Origin: Bifidobacterium choladohabitans
GTDB taxonomy: Bacteria > Actinomycetota > Actinomycetes > Actinomycetales > Bifidobacteriaceae
Direction of reading: 5' to 3'
Assembly: GCF_016102005.1 (NCBI RefSeq)
Contig: NZ_JACFPL010000001.1
Location: 744,001 to 808,000 of the forward strand
DNA: 64,000 bases
Below the pieces are notes generated by a model. That model was not told the DNA's origin, made no database searches, and saw only the letters and a list, made by a program, of their open reading frames with translations. Within the stretch, counting starts at the first letter, position 1. Each line of letters starts with the position of its first letter. The translations under genes and the position numbers were made by a program. This document shows, piece after piece, positions 1-8,908 of this stretch.

Positions 1-1
1 G

Positions 2-1138
2 TCAAATCCTGACTATTGGAATGGAACCGATACAGTCCCATGGTTTCGCATGGAAGACATCCGGAAAAACGGAGGAGTATTGGACCATGCGATCCAATCT
101 GTTTCCCGAACAGCAATAAAAGGCGGGACGGTATTCCCTGCTAATTCTCTAATTGTCGCAACCAGCGCGACAATAGGAGCACACGCGCTGATTACTGTAC
201 CGTATCTTTCAAATCAGCGATTTACCTCTTTAACTTTGAAACCAAAATTCCGAAAAATGATCGACATGAAATTTGCTTATTACTACGGGTTCATACTTGA
301 TAAATGGTGCATGAAGAATACAACGACATCCAGCTTTTCTAGTGTGATTATGTCTAAATTTAGGCAATTCCGTTTTCCTATTCCTCCGATGCCTGTGCAA
401 AAAGCTATTGTACGGATTCTAGAATCATTCACTTCCCTTGAAAATGAGCTAGAGAATGAATTAGAAAAGGAACTTGATGCACGATTACTCCAATATGCAC
501 ATTACAAAGATTCAATATTCATCAGAGAATCTAAATTGGTGGGAACCATTCCTTTAGGAAAGGTTGGTACGTTTATCCGTGGTCAGGGATTGCAAAAAAA
601 AGACTTCACTACCACCGGACACAGTTGCATCCACTACGGGCAAATCTATACAGATTATGACATTGAAACCACAACAACCAAATCATTTATATCGGACTCA
701 CTTGCAATGAAATTACGTCAAGCAAAGCCCGGCGATCTTGTGATAGCTACAACAAGTGAAAATGATCAGGATGTTTGCAAGGCCATAGCTTGGATGGGCC
801 AGGAGAGCGCCGCGGTCAGTGGAGATGCTTATATATTCAGACATCGACTTAATCCGTTATATGCTGCCTTTCTTTTCTCAAGTTCCATATTCCAAAAGCA
901 GAAAGTTCCTTTTATTACCGGCACCAAAGTGCGCCGCGTCTCGGGCAAAAATATGGCCAGAATATTAGTTCCCGTTCCGTCGCTTGAAAGACAAGCAGCC
1001 ATCGCATCAACACTTGAACAGTTTCATTCCCTGATTAATCGATCAACCACATCACTTCTAGACGAAATCGAAGCTCGCCATAAACAGTATGAGTATTACC
1101 GTAATCAACTTTTGACTTTTAGGGAGTTACACGCATGA
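2..1138 (+). CDS. hsdS: Type I restriction-modification specificity subunit HsdS (5' end outside window)
   Basis: Specificity subunit of a type I restriction-modification enzyme; it binds the bipartite DNA target and bridges HsdM and HsdR. The reading frame is open to the window edge: the codons before the first ATG at 50 read NPDYWNGTDTVPWFRMEDIR, a typical HsdS N-proximal motif, so the gene starts upstream and is partial here. What remains is the rest of target-recognition domain 1, a conserved coiled linker (PIPPMPVQKAIVRILE, then Glu/Leu-rich helix near codons 120-160), a second recognition domain (from about GTIPLGKVGTFIRGQ), and a second C-terminal repeat (LVPVPSLERQAAIASTLEQF). The stop overlaps the start of hsdR (ATGA), so the two are cotranscribed; hsdM is expected upstream. 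Base composition is clearly A+T-richer than the genes after 4.6 kb, suggesting acquisition. Confidence 0.93.
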   Translation, partial: SNPDYWNGTDTVPWFRMEDIRKNGGVLDHAIQSVSRTAIKGGTVFPANSLIVATSATIGAHALITVPYLSNQRFTSLTLKPKFRKMIDMKFAYYYGFILDKWCMKNTTTSSFSSVIMSKFRQFRFPIPPMPVQKAIVRILESFTSLENELENELEKELDARLLQYAHYKDSIFIRESKLVGTIPLGKVGTFIRGQGLQKKDFTTTGHSCIHYGQIYTDYDIETTTTKSFISDSLAMKLRQAKPGDLVIATTSENDQDVCKAIAWMGQESAAVSGDAYIFRHRLNPLYAAFLFSSSIFQKQKVPFITGTKVRRVSGKNMARILVPVPSLERQAAIASTLEQFHSLINRSTTSLLDEIEARHKQYEYYRNQLLTFRELHA

Positions 1139-4100
1139 GTAACTTAGACGCATCTGCATACAGTCCTATCGCTATGTCCGAGGAAAGCACAGTCATCGCA
1201 AGATACGAGGCACCAAACTCTGACAAAGCCGGATACCAGTCTGAAGCGGATCTTGAACGAGATTTTATTCAACTCCTTGAATCCCAGGCATACGAATATG
1301 TACAAATACATACTGAACGGGATCTTATTGAAAATCTCCGATCCAGACTTGAAGATCTGAATCACATCAAATTCACCGACCAGGAATGGGATCAGTTCTT
1401 CACAACCTCCATCTCCAACAGCAACGATGGTATCGCCGAGAAAACATACCGTATACAGAAAGATTATGTCCAGGCACTTCGCCGTGACGACGGTAGTACT
1501 AAGAACATCGCTTTGATTGACAAAAAGGATATTCACAACAACGTGCTCCAGGTGATCAACCAATATGCAGTCCCCAGTGAGGCCCAGGGCGGCAGTACCA
1601 CATATTCGAACAGGTACGACGTGACTATTTTAGTTAATGGCCTGCCACTGGTCCACATAGAGCTCAAACGCCGAGGTGTTAGTATCCGTGAAGCCTTCAA
1701 TCAAATAAACCGATATCAGCGCGAATCTTTTTGGGCTGATTCCGGCTTGTTCGAGTATGTGCAGCTGTTTGTCATCAGCAATGGAACTTTAACTAAGTAC
1801 TATTCCAATACCACACGTCAGAGACACATTGCCCAGATAGGGTATCAAAGCAAGAAGAGAAGGACCAGGCGCCAGACCTCGAACAGCTATGAGTTTACTA
1901 GCTTTTGGGCTGATGCCACCAACGAACCGATATTGGATCTAAGAGCATTCACCCGCACATTCTTTGCCAAGCACACTATTCTAAATATCCTGACACGCTA
2001 CTGTGTTCTTACAGTAGATGGAACATTGATGGTGATGAGGCCCTACCAAATTGCGGCTACGGAACAAATCCTGCGAAGGATATTAGTCTCGACCAATGCT
2101 CATACGCTGGGAACGGTCAGAGCCGGTGGATACATATGGCATACCACCGGCTCCGGCAAGACCCTCACGAGCTTCAAAACCGCCCAGTTAGCCACACAGA
2201 TGGAAGATGTGGACAAGGTGCTTTTCGTAGTTGATCGCAAGGATCTTGATTACCAGACCATGAGGGAATATGACAACTTCGAGAAGGGCGCAGCTAATTC
2301 GAATACTTCCACCAAAATCCTAAAACGACAGCTGGAGGACCCTGATGCCCGCATCATCATCACCACCATCCAAAAGCTGTCAAACTTTGTCCAGAATAAT
2401 CCTGGACATCCTGTTTATCAGCAGCATGTCGTTATTATTTTTGACGAATGTCATCGGTCCCAATTCGGCGGCATGCACAGCCTCATTACGGACTCCTTCA
2501 AGAAATACAATCTTTTTGGCTTCACCGGAACCCCAATCTTCGCAGCGAATACGCAATCCGAAGGTAACTCGCAGTTGAGAACTACCGAACAAGTCTTCGG
2601 CGATAGATTGCATACTTATACCATCGTTGACGCTATCCGAGACAAGAATGTCCTGCCCTTCCGGATCGATTATCTAAACAGTGTAGAGGTCGGTAATGTA
2701 ACCGACGATAAGGTCTCAGGAATCGATACTGAACGAGCCTTGCTGGATAATCGCCGTATCTATCAGATAGTCAAATACACACTTGAACACTTCGCACAGA
2801 AAACACGCCGACAAGACAGCTATCAGCATACGACGGTAACCAATGTTGCCGAAGTAGTGAAATCCCCTCGCGGAACTGAAGAAATCAAGAAGCCACGGCG
2901 AGTGAAAGGATTCAACGCTCTCTTTGCCACAGCGTCCATAGAAGCCGCCAAGCGTTACTACATCGAATTCCAGCACCAACAAGCTGATCTGGCGCCTGAC
3001 CAACGACTCAAGATTGGGATGATTTATTCATATTCGCCCAATAGAGCTCAATCCGATGGGATATTAGATGATGAAGATTTCACAACGGATTACTTGGACA
3101 ACGAAGATAGAGACTTTTTAGAAGACGTGATCGCTGATTACAACGACATGTTCCATACGAGCTACGACACCAGTGCTGACAAGTTCCAAAACTACTATAA
3201 GGACCTATCCATGCGGCTGAAAAACCGCGAGATTGACATGGTCATTGTAGTGAACATGTTTTTGACAGGCTTCGATGCCACTACACTTAACACTCTCTTT
3301 GTCGACAAAGATCTGAGAATGCACGGGCTGATTCAGGCCTTCTCGCGCACAAACAGAATACTAAACTCCATAAAAACCTATGGCAACATCGTCTCTTTCA
3401 GAAATCTGGAACAGCAGACCAACGAAGCTCTGGAATTATATGGCAACAAAGATGTTCAGGGCACCGCAGTACTAAAACCATATCGTTACTATTATGACCA
3501 GTATCAGGTCAAAGTCACGCAACTGCTTGAATCCTATCCAACAGGCAGACAAATAACTGGTGAAGAAGCACAGAAGGATTTTATTATCCTGTTTGGCGAC
3601 ATTCTAAGCCGTAAGAACATACTCGATAGCTTCGATGAATTCGAGGGCCACGAAATACTCTCGGCCATGCAATACCAGGACTACCTAGACATTTACCTGG
3701 ATCTATATGCCGATTATCGGAGCAAGAAGAAAGCTGACAGAGAGACCATTAATGATGATCTGAACTTTGAAATCGAACTGGTCAAGCAAGTTGAAATCAA
3801 TGTCGATTACATCCTTATGCTGGTCGACAAGTACCGCAAGAATCACAGCAGCGGCGAAGACAAAGAACTACGCACCACTATAACTAAAGCGGTAAGCGCC
3901 AGCCCCACCTTGCGCGACAAGCGCGATCTGATTGAGCGGTTTGTGGACACCGTCTCCATAACCGGAACAGTGGAGGAACAATGGCAACAGTTCATTTCTC
4001 AGCAGCAGCAAAAGGAGCTCACCAGCATTATTGACGAAGAGCATCTGAAACCTGAATCCACAGAGCGGTTCATGCATCAAGCCTTCGAAAACGGGGACCT

Positions 4101-4245
4101 ACAGACAGGCGGCACCGCCATCACTCAGATCATGCCGCCCACCTCCAGGTTCACACCAACCGGCGGATACCAGGAGCAGAAACAGCGAGTGATAGATAAG
4201 CTTGTATCCTTCTTTGAACGCTTTGTGGACCTGGGACACAGTTAA
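1135..4245 (+). CDS. hsdR: Type I restriction endonuclease subunit HsdR
   Basis: Motor and nuclease subunit of the type I enzyme: it translocates DNA using ATP and cleaves at a distance when the target is unmethylated. The 1036-residue length is normal for the family. Visible parts in order: a PD-(D/E)XK nuclease domain (Asp162 in NRYDVT, Glu176 and Lys178 in IELK, then QINRYQ at 190-195, the QxxxY element typical of HsdR); a superfamily 2 helicase core with Walker A (HTTGSGKT, about residue 338), DEAD-type box DECH (about 437), motif III GFTGTP, and motif VI QAFSRTNRI; then a helical C-terminal region. No frameshift is visible, so the gene looks intact. It overlaps hsdS by four bases. Composition is A+T-richer than the rest of the window. 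Confidence 0.96.
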   Translation: MSNLDASAYSPIAMSEESTVIARYEAPNSDKAGYQSEADLERDFIQLLESQAYEYVQIHTERDLIENLRSRLEDLNHIKFTDQEWDQFFTTSISNSNDGIAEKTYRIQKDYVQALRRDDGSTKNIALIDKKDIHNNVLQVINQYAVPSEAQGGSTTYSNRYDVTILVNGLPLVHIELKRRGVSIREAFNQINRYQRESFWADSGLFEYVQLFVISNGTLTKYYSNTTRQRHIAQIGYQSKKRRTRRQTSNSYEFTSFWADATNEPILDLRAFTRTFFAKHTILNILTRYCVLTVDGTLMVMRPYQIAATEQILRRILVSTNAHTLGTVRAGGYIWHTTGSGKTLTSFKTAQLATQMEDVDKVLFVVDRKDLDYQTMREYDNFEKGAANSNTSTKILKRQLEDPDARIIITTIQKLSNFVQNNPGHPVYQQHVVIIFDECHRSQFGGMHSLITDSFKKYNLFGFTGTPIFAANTQSEGNSQLRTTEQVFGDRLHTYTIVDAIRDKNVLPFRIDYLNSVEVGNVTDDKVSGIDTERALLDNRRIYQIVKYTLEHFAQKTRRQDSYQHTTVTNVAEVVKSPRGTEEIKKPRRVKGFNALFATASIEAAKRYYIEFQHQQADLAPDQRLKIGMIYSYSPNRAQSDGILDDEDFTTDYLDNEDRDFLEDVIADYNDMFHTSYDTSADKFQNYYKDLSMRLKNREIDMVIVVNMFLTGFDATTLNTLFVDKDLRMHGLIQAFSRTNRILNSIKTYGNIVSFRNLEQQTNEALELYGNKDVQGTAVLKPYRYYYDQYQVKVTQLLESYPTGRQITGEEAQKDFIILFGDILSRKNILDSFDEFEGHEILSAMQYQDYLDIYLDLYADYRSKKKADRETINDDLNFEIELVKQVEINVDYILMLVDKYRKNHSSGEDKELRTTITKAVSASPTLRDKRDLIERFVDTVSITGTVEEQWQQFISQQQQKELTSIIDEEHLKPESTERFMHQAFENGDLQTGGTAITQIMPPTSRFTPTGGYQEQKQRVIDKLVSFFERFVDLGHS

Positions 4246-4278
4246 AGTTCAACCTTCCTGAAAGACCTTGATATTCGA

Positions 4279-4314
4279 CGGTGCTCGGCGGCATATCCTT
4301 CCCGCCGAGCACCG
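4279..4314 (+). terminator. Hairpin terminator after hsdR
   Basis: A perfect 13-bp stem (arms 4279-4291 CGGTGCTCGGCGG and 4302-4314) with a 10-nt loop lies 33 bases after the hsdR stop. The downstream sequence has only a weak T tract. It separates the restriction locus from the siderophore genes. Confidence 0.75.
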
Positions 4315-4465
4315 TTCCCATTGATTTTCCACCTGGAATCTCTGTAGGATCCGTCAGCATTTCTCTAAGTCACACTGAAGTGATTGGAAATCATATACGG
4401 AGTAACGAAGAGCCCCACGTTCATTAGAATATCCATGCTCTTGATCACAGATATATTCGGTCGGT

Positions 4466-4496
4466 ATTCGCCTATTGTCTTTGCGAATGATTCATT
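4466..4496. promoter_or_regulatory. Candidate operator upstream of siderophore lipoprotein gene
   Basis: In the 294-nt gap 4315-4608 two adjoining inverted repeats are visible: ATTCGC-N11-GCGAAT (4466-4488) and AATGA-T-TCATT (4486-4496). They sit about 110-140 bases before the start of the iron-siderophore binding protein, where an iron regulator (DtxR/IdeR or Fur type) would be expected to act. Neither matches a consensus I know well, so this is only a candidate. Nothing else is recognised in the gap. Confidence 0.3.
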
Positions 4497-4608
4497 TAAC
4501 ACAAGCAACCAAGGAAATCAACTCTTTTCTTCCCATCGTGCCGATGCTACATCTGGTACCTGGCTCTGGTGCACCATGCCAATTAGACAGCACGATCAAA
4601 GGAACCAC

Positions 4609-5679
4609 ATGCACATTCGACCACTCCTCTCCCTCACTCTATTCAAGCGCACTATCGCAGTCATCCTGGTGCTGGCAAGCGCCCTGTTCTTCCTGGGTGC
4701 CTGCGGATCGGACTCGCAGGCAGGTCCGTCCAGCGAGTCAAAGGCCACGGAAGGGCAAGGCTCCTTCCCCGTCAAGATCGATCACGTCTACGGCACCACC
4801 TCCATACCCTCCAAGCCCAAGCGCATCGCCACCGTCGGATGGGCCACTCCCGACAATCTCCTGGCCCTGGGAGTTGTGCCGGTCAGTATCCAGAAGAACG
4901 CCTTCGGCAAGACCGTGGATGGCGGATACCTGACCTGGACCAAGGATGCCTTGGACGAAATGCATGTGGACAAGGCGGATATGCCCAAGCTGCATGACGA
5001 ATCAGACAGTATCGATGTCGAGGCCATCGCCGCATCCAAGCCCGATCTGATCATCGGCCTGCTCTCCGGCATGACCAAGAAGCAGTACGACACCTTGAGC
5101 AGGATCGCGCCCACCATCGCATACCAGAAGGTTGCCTGGGGCGACCCCTGGCGCAAGGTCATCACCGCCACCGCCCAGGCCATCGGAGAACCCGAAAAGG
5201 GCAAGAATCTGATAGCCGACCTGGAGGAGCGCATCGCAAAGGCAGCCGAGGCCAACTCGGCCATCAAGGGGAAGACCGCGGCAGTCATGTACTTCGATGC
5301 CTCCAAGCTCTCCAAGTTCAGCGTCTACACCACCTCCGACGCCCGGCCGCAATTCCTGAACGACCTGGGCCTGGAGACTCCGGAATCCATTAAGGAGGAT
5401 ACCAAGAGCACCAAGGACTTCTACAAGGAGATCTCCTCCGAGCACGCCGACAGATACAAGGACGTCGACATCATCGTCACCTACGGCACCCCCGACCTGC
5501 TTGAAGCGATGCGCAAGGACCCCCTTCTTTCCAAGATTCCCGCAGTTGAGCGCGGGTCCGTCGTGGTCATCGACAATGACAGCGAGATGGCCAATGCCCT
5601 CGACCCCTCTGCCCTGTCCATCCAGAAGACGACCGACACCTACGCCGGACTTCTGGGCGAGGCTGCCTCCAAGGTCTGA
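4609..5679 (+). CDS. Iron-siderophore ABC transporter substrate-binding lipoprotein
   Basis: FepB/FhuD-type periplasmic-binding protein that captures ferric siderophores outside the membrane and delivers them to the FecCD permeases encoded next. The open frame extends upstream to 4384, but ATG 4609 is preferred: AAAGGA lies 5 bases before it and it begins directly with a signal sequence (basic residues, hydrophobic helix) ending in a lipobox LGAC, giving a 356-residue lipoprotein. Two class III binding-protein lobes follow: an N-lobe (PKRIATVGWATPDNLLALG, DLIIGLLSG) and a C-lobe (TPDLLEAMRKDPLLSKIPAVERG near the end), both standard for siderophore-binding proteins. It is first in a four-gene uptake set on the plus strand. 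The actual siderophore cannot be told from the sequence. Confidence 0.92.
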   Translation: MHIRPLLSLTLFKRTIAVILVLASALFFLGACGSDSQAGPSSESKATEGQGSFPVKIDHVYGTTSIPSKPKRIATVGWATPDNLLALGVVPVSIQKNAFGKTVDGGYLTWTKDALDEMHVDKADMPKLHDESDSIDVEAIAASKPDLIIGLLSGMTKKQYDTLSRIAPTIAYQKVAWGDPWRKVITATAQAIGEPEKGKNLIADLEERIAKAAEANSAIKGKTAAVMYFDASKLSKFSVYTTSDARPQFLNDLGLETPESIKEDTKSTKDFYKEISSEHADRYKDVDIIVTYGTPDLLEAMRKDPLLSKIPAVERGSVVVIDNDSEMANALDPSALSIQKTTDTYAGLLGEAASKV

Positions 5680-5725
5680 TTCAGGCATCAGGTGAGGGGA
5701 TGAAAGAGGGATAAGGGGTGCCGAT

Positions 5726-6775
5726 ATGCAACCAGCAATGACACCGCGCCCTGACACTCGGCAGGCCGTCATGCATGGCAAGGGAACCGGATCCATGGTC
5801 TTGCCCGAGCTGATCCTGGCGGCCTGCCTGGTCATGGTCTGCGCCCTGTCCCTGGTCTTCGGCTCCCGTTCCGTCAGTCCTTCCGACATCCTCCATGCCC
5901 TGTCCGCCTCCTCGGATGACATCGCGGTCTCGGCCATCCGCCTGAGAATCCCCCGCACCGTCCTCGGCCTCCTGGTCGGTGCCGGGCTCGGGGTGGCCGG
6001 GACCCTGATGCAGGGCATATCTCGCAATCCACTGGCGGACCCGTCGATCCTGGGGTTCAATACGGGGGCGGCCCTGGCGATCGTCTGCTACATGGCCTTC
6101 TTCTCCCTATCGACCCCGGCCCAGTATGTCTGGGTGGGACTGCTGGGCAGTGCAACAACCGCGCTGGTCGTCTGGGCCATAGGCTCCCTGGGCCCATCCG
6201 GCCCCTCTCCACTGCGGCTGACCCTGGCCGGTGTCGTGATCAGCTCGGTACTGGGGTCCCTTACCTCCGCCATCCTCCTGCCGCGTGTCAATGTCATCAG
6301 CTCATATCGCTTCTGGCAGGTGGGCGGAATCTCGGGCGCCCGGTTCGACCTCATGATGCCGGTCATCCCTCTTCTTGCTCTTGGACTGATACTCGCCTTC
6401 TGCCTGACACCCGGAATCAACGCCTTGACCCTGGGGGACCAGATGGCTGAGGGACTGGGCATGCACGTCGGACGTGTCCGCAGCCTGGCCTGGCTTGCGG
6501 CGATACTCCTCTGCGCCTCCTGTACGGCACTGGCGGGTCCAATCGGCTTCGTCGGGTTGGTGGTCCCCCATGTGGCACGACTGCTCATAGGCCCCGACTA
6601 CAGGCGAATCATGGCCCTGAGCATCCTCATCGGCCCCCTCCTGGTGGTTGGCGCCGACGTGGTGGGCAGGATAATCACCCGTCCATCCGATGTGGAGGTC
6701 GGCATCGTCACGGCACTGATTGGGGCTCCCGTGTTCGTGATTCTGGCCTGGCGCAGAAGAACCGCAGAGGTATAG
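5726..6775 (+). CDS. FecCD-family iron-siderophore ABC permease
   Basis: Integral membrane permease of the siderophore importer, expected to form a heterodimer with the next gene product. 349 residues with about nine to ten hydrophobic segments, the usual FecCD length and architecture. Signature stretches include RIPRTVLGLLVGAGLGVAGT LMQG near the N-terminus, NPLADPSILG, and GLVVPHVARLLIGPDYR, the cytoplasmic coupling region that contacts the ATPase. Start at 5726 is preceded by a purine-rich run (GAGGGATAAGGGG). It ends two bases before the next permease start, so the two are translationally linked. Confidence 0.93.
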   Translation: MQPAMTPRPDTRQAVMHGKGTGSMVLPELILAACLVMVCALSLVFGSRSVSPSDILHALSASSDDIAVSAIRLRIPRTVLGLLVGAGLGVAGTLMQGISRNPLADPSILGFNTGAALAIVCYMAFFSLSTPAQYVWVGLLGSATTALVVWAIGSLGPSGPSPLRLTLAGVVISSVLGSLTSAILLPRVNVISSYRFWQVGGISGARFDLMMPVIPLLALGLILAFCLTPGINALTLGDQMAEGLGMHVGRVRSLAWLAAILLCASCTALAGPIGFVGLVVPHVARLLIGPDYRRIMALSILIGPLLVVGADVVGRIITRPSDVEVGIVTALIGAPVFVILAWRRRTAEV

Positions 6776-6777
6776 GC

Positions 6778-7836
6778 ATGGATGCTTGCCTCCTGCATGA
6801 TTCGGGTAAACCCGATGCGATGACCGACCTGCAACGGATACGACGGACCCATACCGTTCGTTCACTGGCAGTCACCATTCTGCTTGTGCTGCTCCTGGTT
6901 GCTCTCGCGCTGTCCGACCTGGTTCTGGGGCACCGCGCATACTCCATGAACGACCTGATTGGAGCGGTTTGGGGGCGGTCAGACGAAGGCACCAGATTCG
7001 TGATTCTCCAGCTGCGCATGCCCCGGACGCTGATCGGCTGTGTCGCCGGCATGGCGTTCGGCATGGCCGGGACTGGTTTTCAGCATCTCCTGCGCAACAT
7101 GATGGCCAGTCCGGACATCATCGGCATTACGGACGGAGCCAACACGGCCGCGATCTTCGGCATTGTCATATTGGGTCTGTCGGGCATGCCACTGGCCTGC
7201 CTGGCGGTCATGGGAGGTCTCCTGACAGCCCTCCTGGTCATGGCACTTGCCTGGCGCGGTTCGTTTGATCCGACCCGGCTGATACTGATCGGCATCGGAG
7301 TGGCCGCAGGGTTCAACGCGCTGGGCTCCTGGCTGATGATCCGCAGCGACCAATGGGACATCCAGACAGCAACCCGATGGCTGACGGGCAGCCTGGCCGA
7401 TGCCCAGTGGACCGATCTGCCGATACTGGCAGCAGCAACCCTGGTCGGCACCATGCTCTTGTTGGCACTCGACAGGAATGTCAGCACCCTACAGCTGGGA
7501 CCTGAGATGGCCGCCGGACTGGGAGTCAGGGTAAGCCGTGTCCAGTTCGAGGTGATCATCGTGGGTGTGCTGCTCCTGGCCGTCGCAACGGCGACCACTG
7601 GTCCCATCTCCTTCGTTTCGTTCCTCTCCGGCCCCATCGCCACGGTCCTGGTCGGTCGGGGAGCATCGGCCCTTATCCAGTCGGGTCTGGTGGGAGGTTG
7701 CCTGGTTCTTGGGTCGGACATCGTCGCCCAGCATCTGCCCACGACCCAGGTGCCGGTCGGCATCGTCACCAGCATTGTGGGCGGACCCGTCCTCATCGCG
7801 ATCATGGTCCTCATGACCCGCAGACAGGAGCTCTGA
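6778..7836 (+). CDS. FecCD-family iron-siderophore ABC permease (second subunit)
   Basis: Second FecCD permease of the same importer, 352 residues, clearly related to its neighbour but not a recent copy. The core starts after a 30-residue hydrophilic N-terminus: LRMPRTLIGCVAGMAFGMAG, then NMMASPDIIGITDGAN, and FVSFLSGPIATVLVG near the coupling helix. The ATG at 6778 has AGAGG about 8 bases upstream; an in-frame ATG at 6820 is a weaker alternative. The coupling region reads SFVSFLSGPIA rather than the usual GLVVPHIAR, a common difference in the FepG-like partner of such pairs. It ends 5 bases before the ATPase gene. Confidence 0.91.
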   Translation: MDACLLHDSGKPDAMTDLQRIRRTHTVRSLAVTILLVLLLVALALSDLVLGHRAYSMNDLIGAVWGRSDEGTRFVILQLRMPRTLIGCVAGMAFGMAGTGFQHLLRNMMASPDIIGITDGANTAAIFGIVILGLSGMPLACLAVMGGLLTALLVMALAWRGSFDPTRLILIGIGVAAGFNALGSWLMIRSDQWDIQTATRWLTGSLADAQWTDLPILAAATLVGTMLLLALDRNVSTLQLGPEMAAGLGVRVSRVQFEVIIVGVLLLAVATATTGPISFVSFLSGPIATVLVGRGASALIQSGLVGGCLVLGSDIVAQHLPTTQVPVGIVTSIVGGPVLIAIMVLMTRRQEL

Positions 7837-7841
7837 ACATC

Positions 7842-8723
7842 ATGGCATCACCCCCAGCAGGCGACTCCTGGAGCAGCTCACATAGGCTGACCGCCTCGCA
7901 CCTTCGCCTCACCTATGGCGGGCGTACGGTCATCGAGGACCTGAGTCTGGATATACCCCCACACACGATGGGGTCCATCATCGGACCCAACGGGTGCGGA
8001 AAATCAACCTTCCTCAAGGCCATGGCCAGGATACTGAAACCTGCCTCGGGGGCCGTCATGCTGGACGGAGAGCCCATCACCAACATGCCCACCCGCAAGG
8101 TTGCAACGATTCTGGGGTTACTGCCGCAGAACCCGTCAGCACCCGCAGGCATCACCATCGCCGATCTGGTCGCTCGCGGCCGATACCCCCACCACCACTT
8201 CGTCGAGCGGTGGACGACCAAGGATGAAAAGGCGGTGGAACGGGCCCTTGCCCTGACCGGACTGACCGATATGGCTGGATGCCCAATCGACCGTCTGTCC
8301 GGAGGCCAACGCCAGCGCGCCTGGATCGCCTTGACCCTGGCCCAGCAGACCGACATACTCCTTCTTGACGAACCGACCACTTATCTCGACATCGCCTACC
8401 AGCTTGAGGTACTTGACCTGCTGAGCACCCTGAACAGGCAGGAGGGAGTCACAGTGGTCATGGTTCTCCACGACCTGAACATGGCCGCCAGATATTCAGA
8501 TTGGATCCTGGCCATCAAGGATGGCAGGAGGGTCGCTTTGGGCGCTCCCGATGAGGTCATGACCGAGAACCTGGTCAGCAAGGTATTCGACATCGCATCC
8601 ACCGTGGTGACCGATGGGACCACCGGCGCCCCCTTGATGACCCCGGCACCCCTCCATAGTCTCCAAGCCCACTCTGGCGGGGCTTGTAATGCACACGTAC
8701 ACTGGGATGACTCGGCAGGATGA
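7842..8723 (+). CDS. Iron-siderophore ABC transporter ATP-binding protein
   Basis: FepC/FhuC-type ATPase that powers the siderophore importer. The open frame begins at 7698 inside the permease gene, but ATG 7842 directly follows the permease stop and places the ABC domain normally, giving 293 residues. Motifs seen: Walker A GPNGCGKST, Q-loop LLPQNP, signature LSGGQRQRAW, Walker B DILLLDEPT, and switch histidine in VLHDLN. The C-terminal tail after about residue 255 is low in conserved features. It is followed by a C-rich, G-poor spacer before the siderophore-interacting protein gene. Confidence 0.95.
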   Translation: MASPPAGDSWSSSHRLTASHLRLTYGGRTVIEDLSLDIPPHTMGSIIGPNGCGKSTFLKAMARILKPASGAVMLDGEPITNMPTRKVATILGLLPQNPSAPAGITIADLVARGRYPHHHFVERWTTKDEKAVERALALTGLTDMAGCPIDRLSGGQRQRAWIALTLAQQTDILLLDEPTTYLDIAYQLEVLDLLSTLNRQEGVTVVMVLHDLNMAARYSDWILAIKDGRRVALGAPDEVMTENLVSKVFDIASTVVTDGTTGAPLMTPAPLHSLQAHSGGACNAHVHWDDSAG

Positions 8724-8760
8724 CACCAGATAGTCCAATGATGTAAAACCTCTCGTCCCG

Positions 8761-8880
8761 CTCCCCACATCGCTTACCCCAACGTCCCCAACCCCGACCT
8801 CCCGAACCGCAAAACCTCAAACCACAAAGTCTCAAACCACCACAACCCGAGCGCCTACAGCCCGACACCACGGTCAACCC
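8761..8880 (+). promoter_or_regulatory. C-rich, G-poor spacer: possible Rho-utilisation region
   Basis: By my count these 120 bases of the plus strand hold 60 C and 13 G, in sharp contrast to flanking coding DNA. The 10-mer CTCAAACCAC occurs twice with a 15-base period (8816-8825 and 8831-8840). No stable hairpin is visible. Unstructured C-rich, G-poor RNA of this length is what Rho factor loads on, so the spacer could cause Rho-dependent attenuation between the ATPase and flavoreductase genes. This is inference from composition only. Confidence 0.4.
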
Positions 8881-8908
8881 ATAAACCCCAACCGAAAGAG
8901 AGCCAGCC

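Noticed and set aside
4384-4608. N-terminal 75 codons of the longer open frame of the siderophore lipoprotein
   Set aside because: They precede a clear ribosome site and signal sequence at 4609 and show no protein features.
5002-6060. 352-codon minus-strand open frame across the siderophore genes
   Set aside because: Shadow of G+C-rich coding sequence; no ribosome site and no recognised domain, while both plus-strand frames are real proteins.
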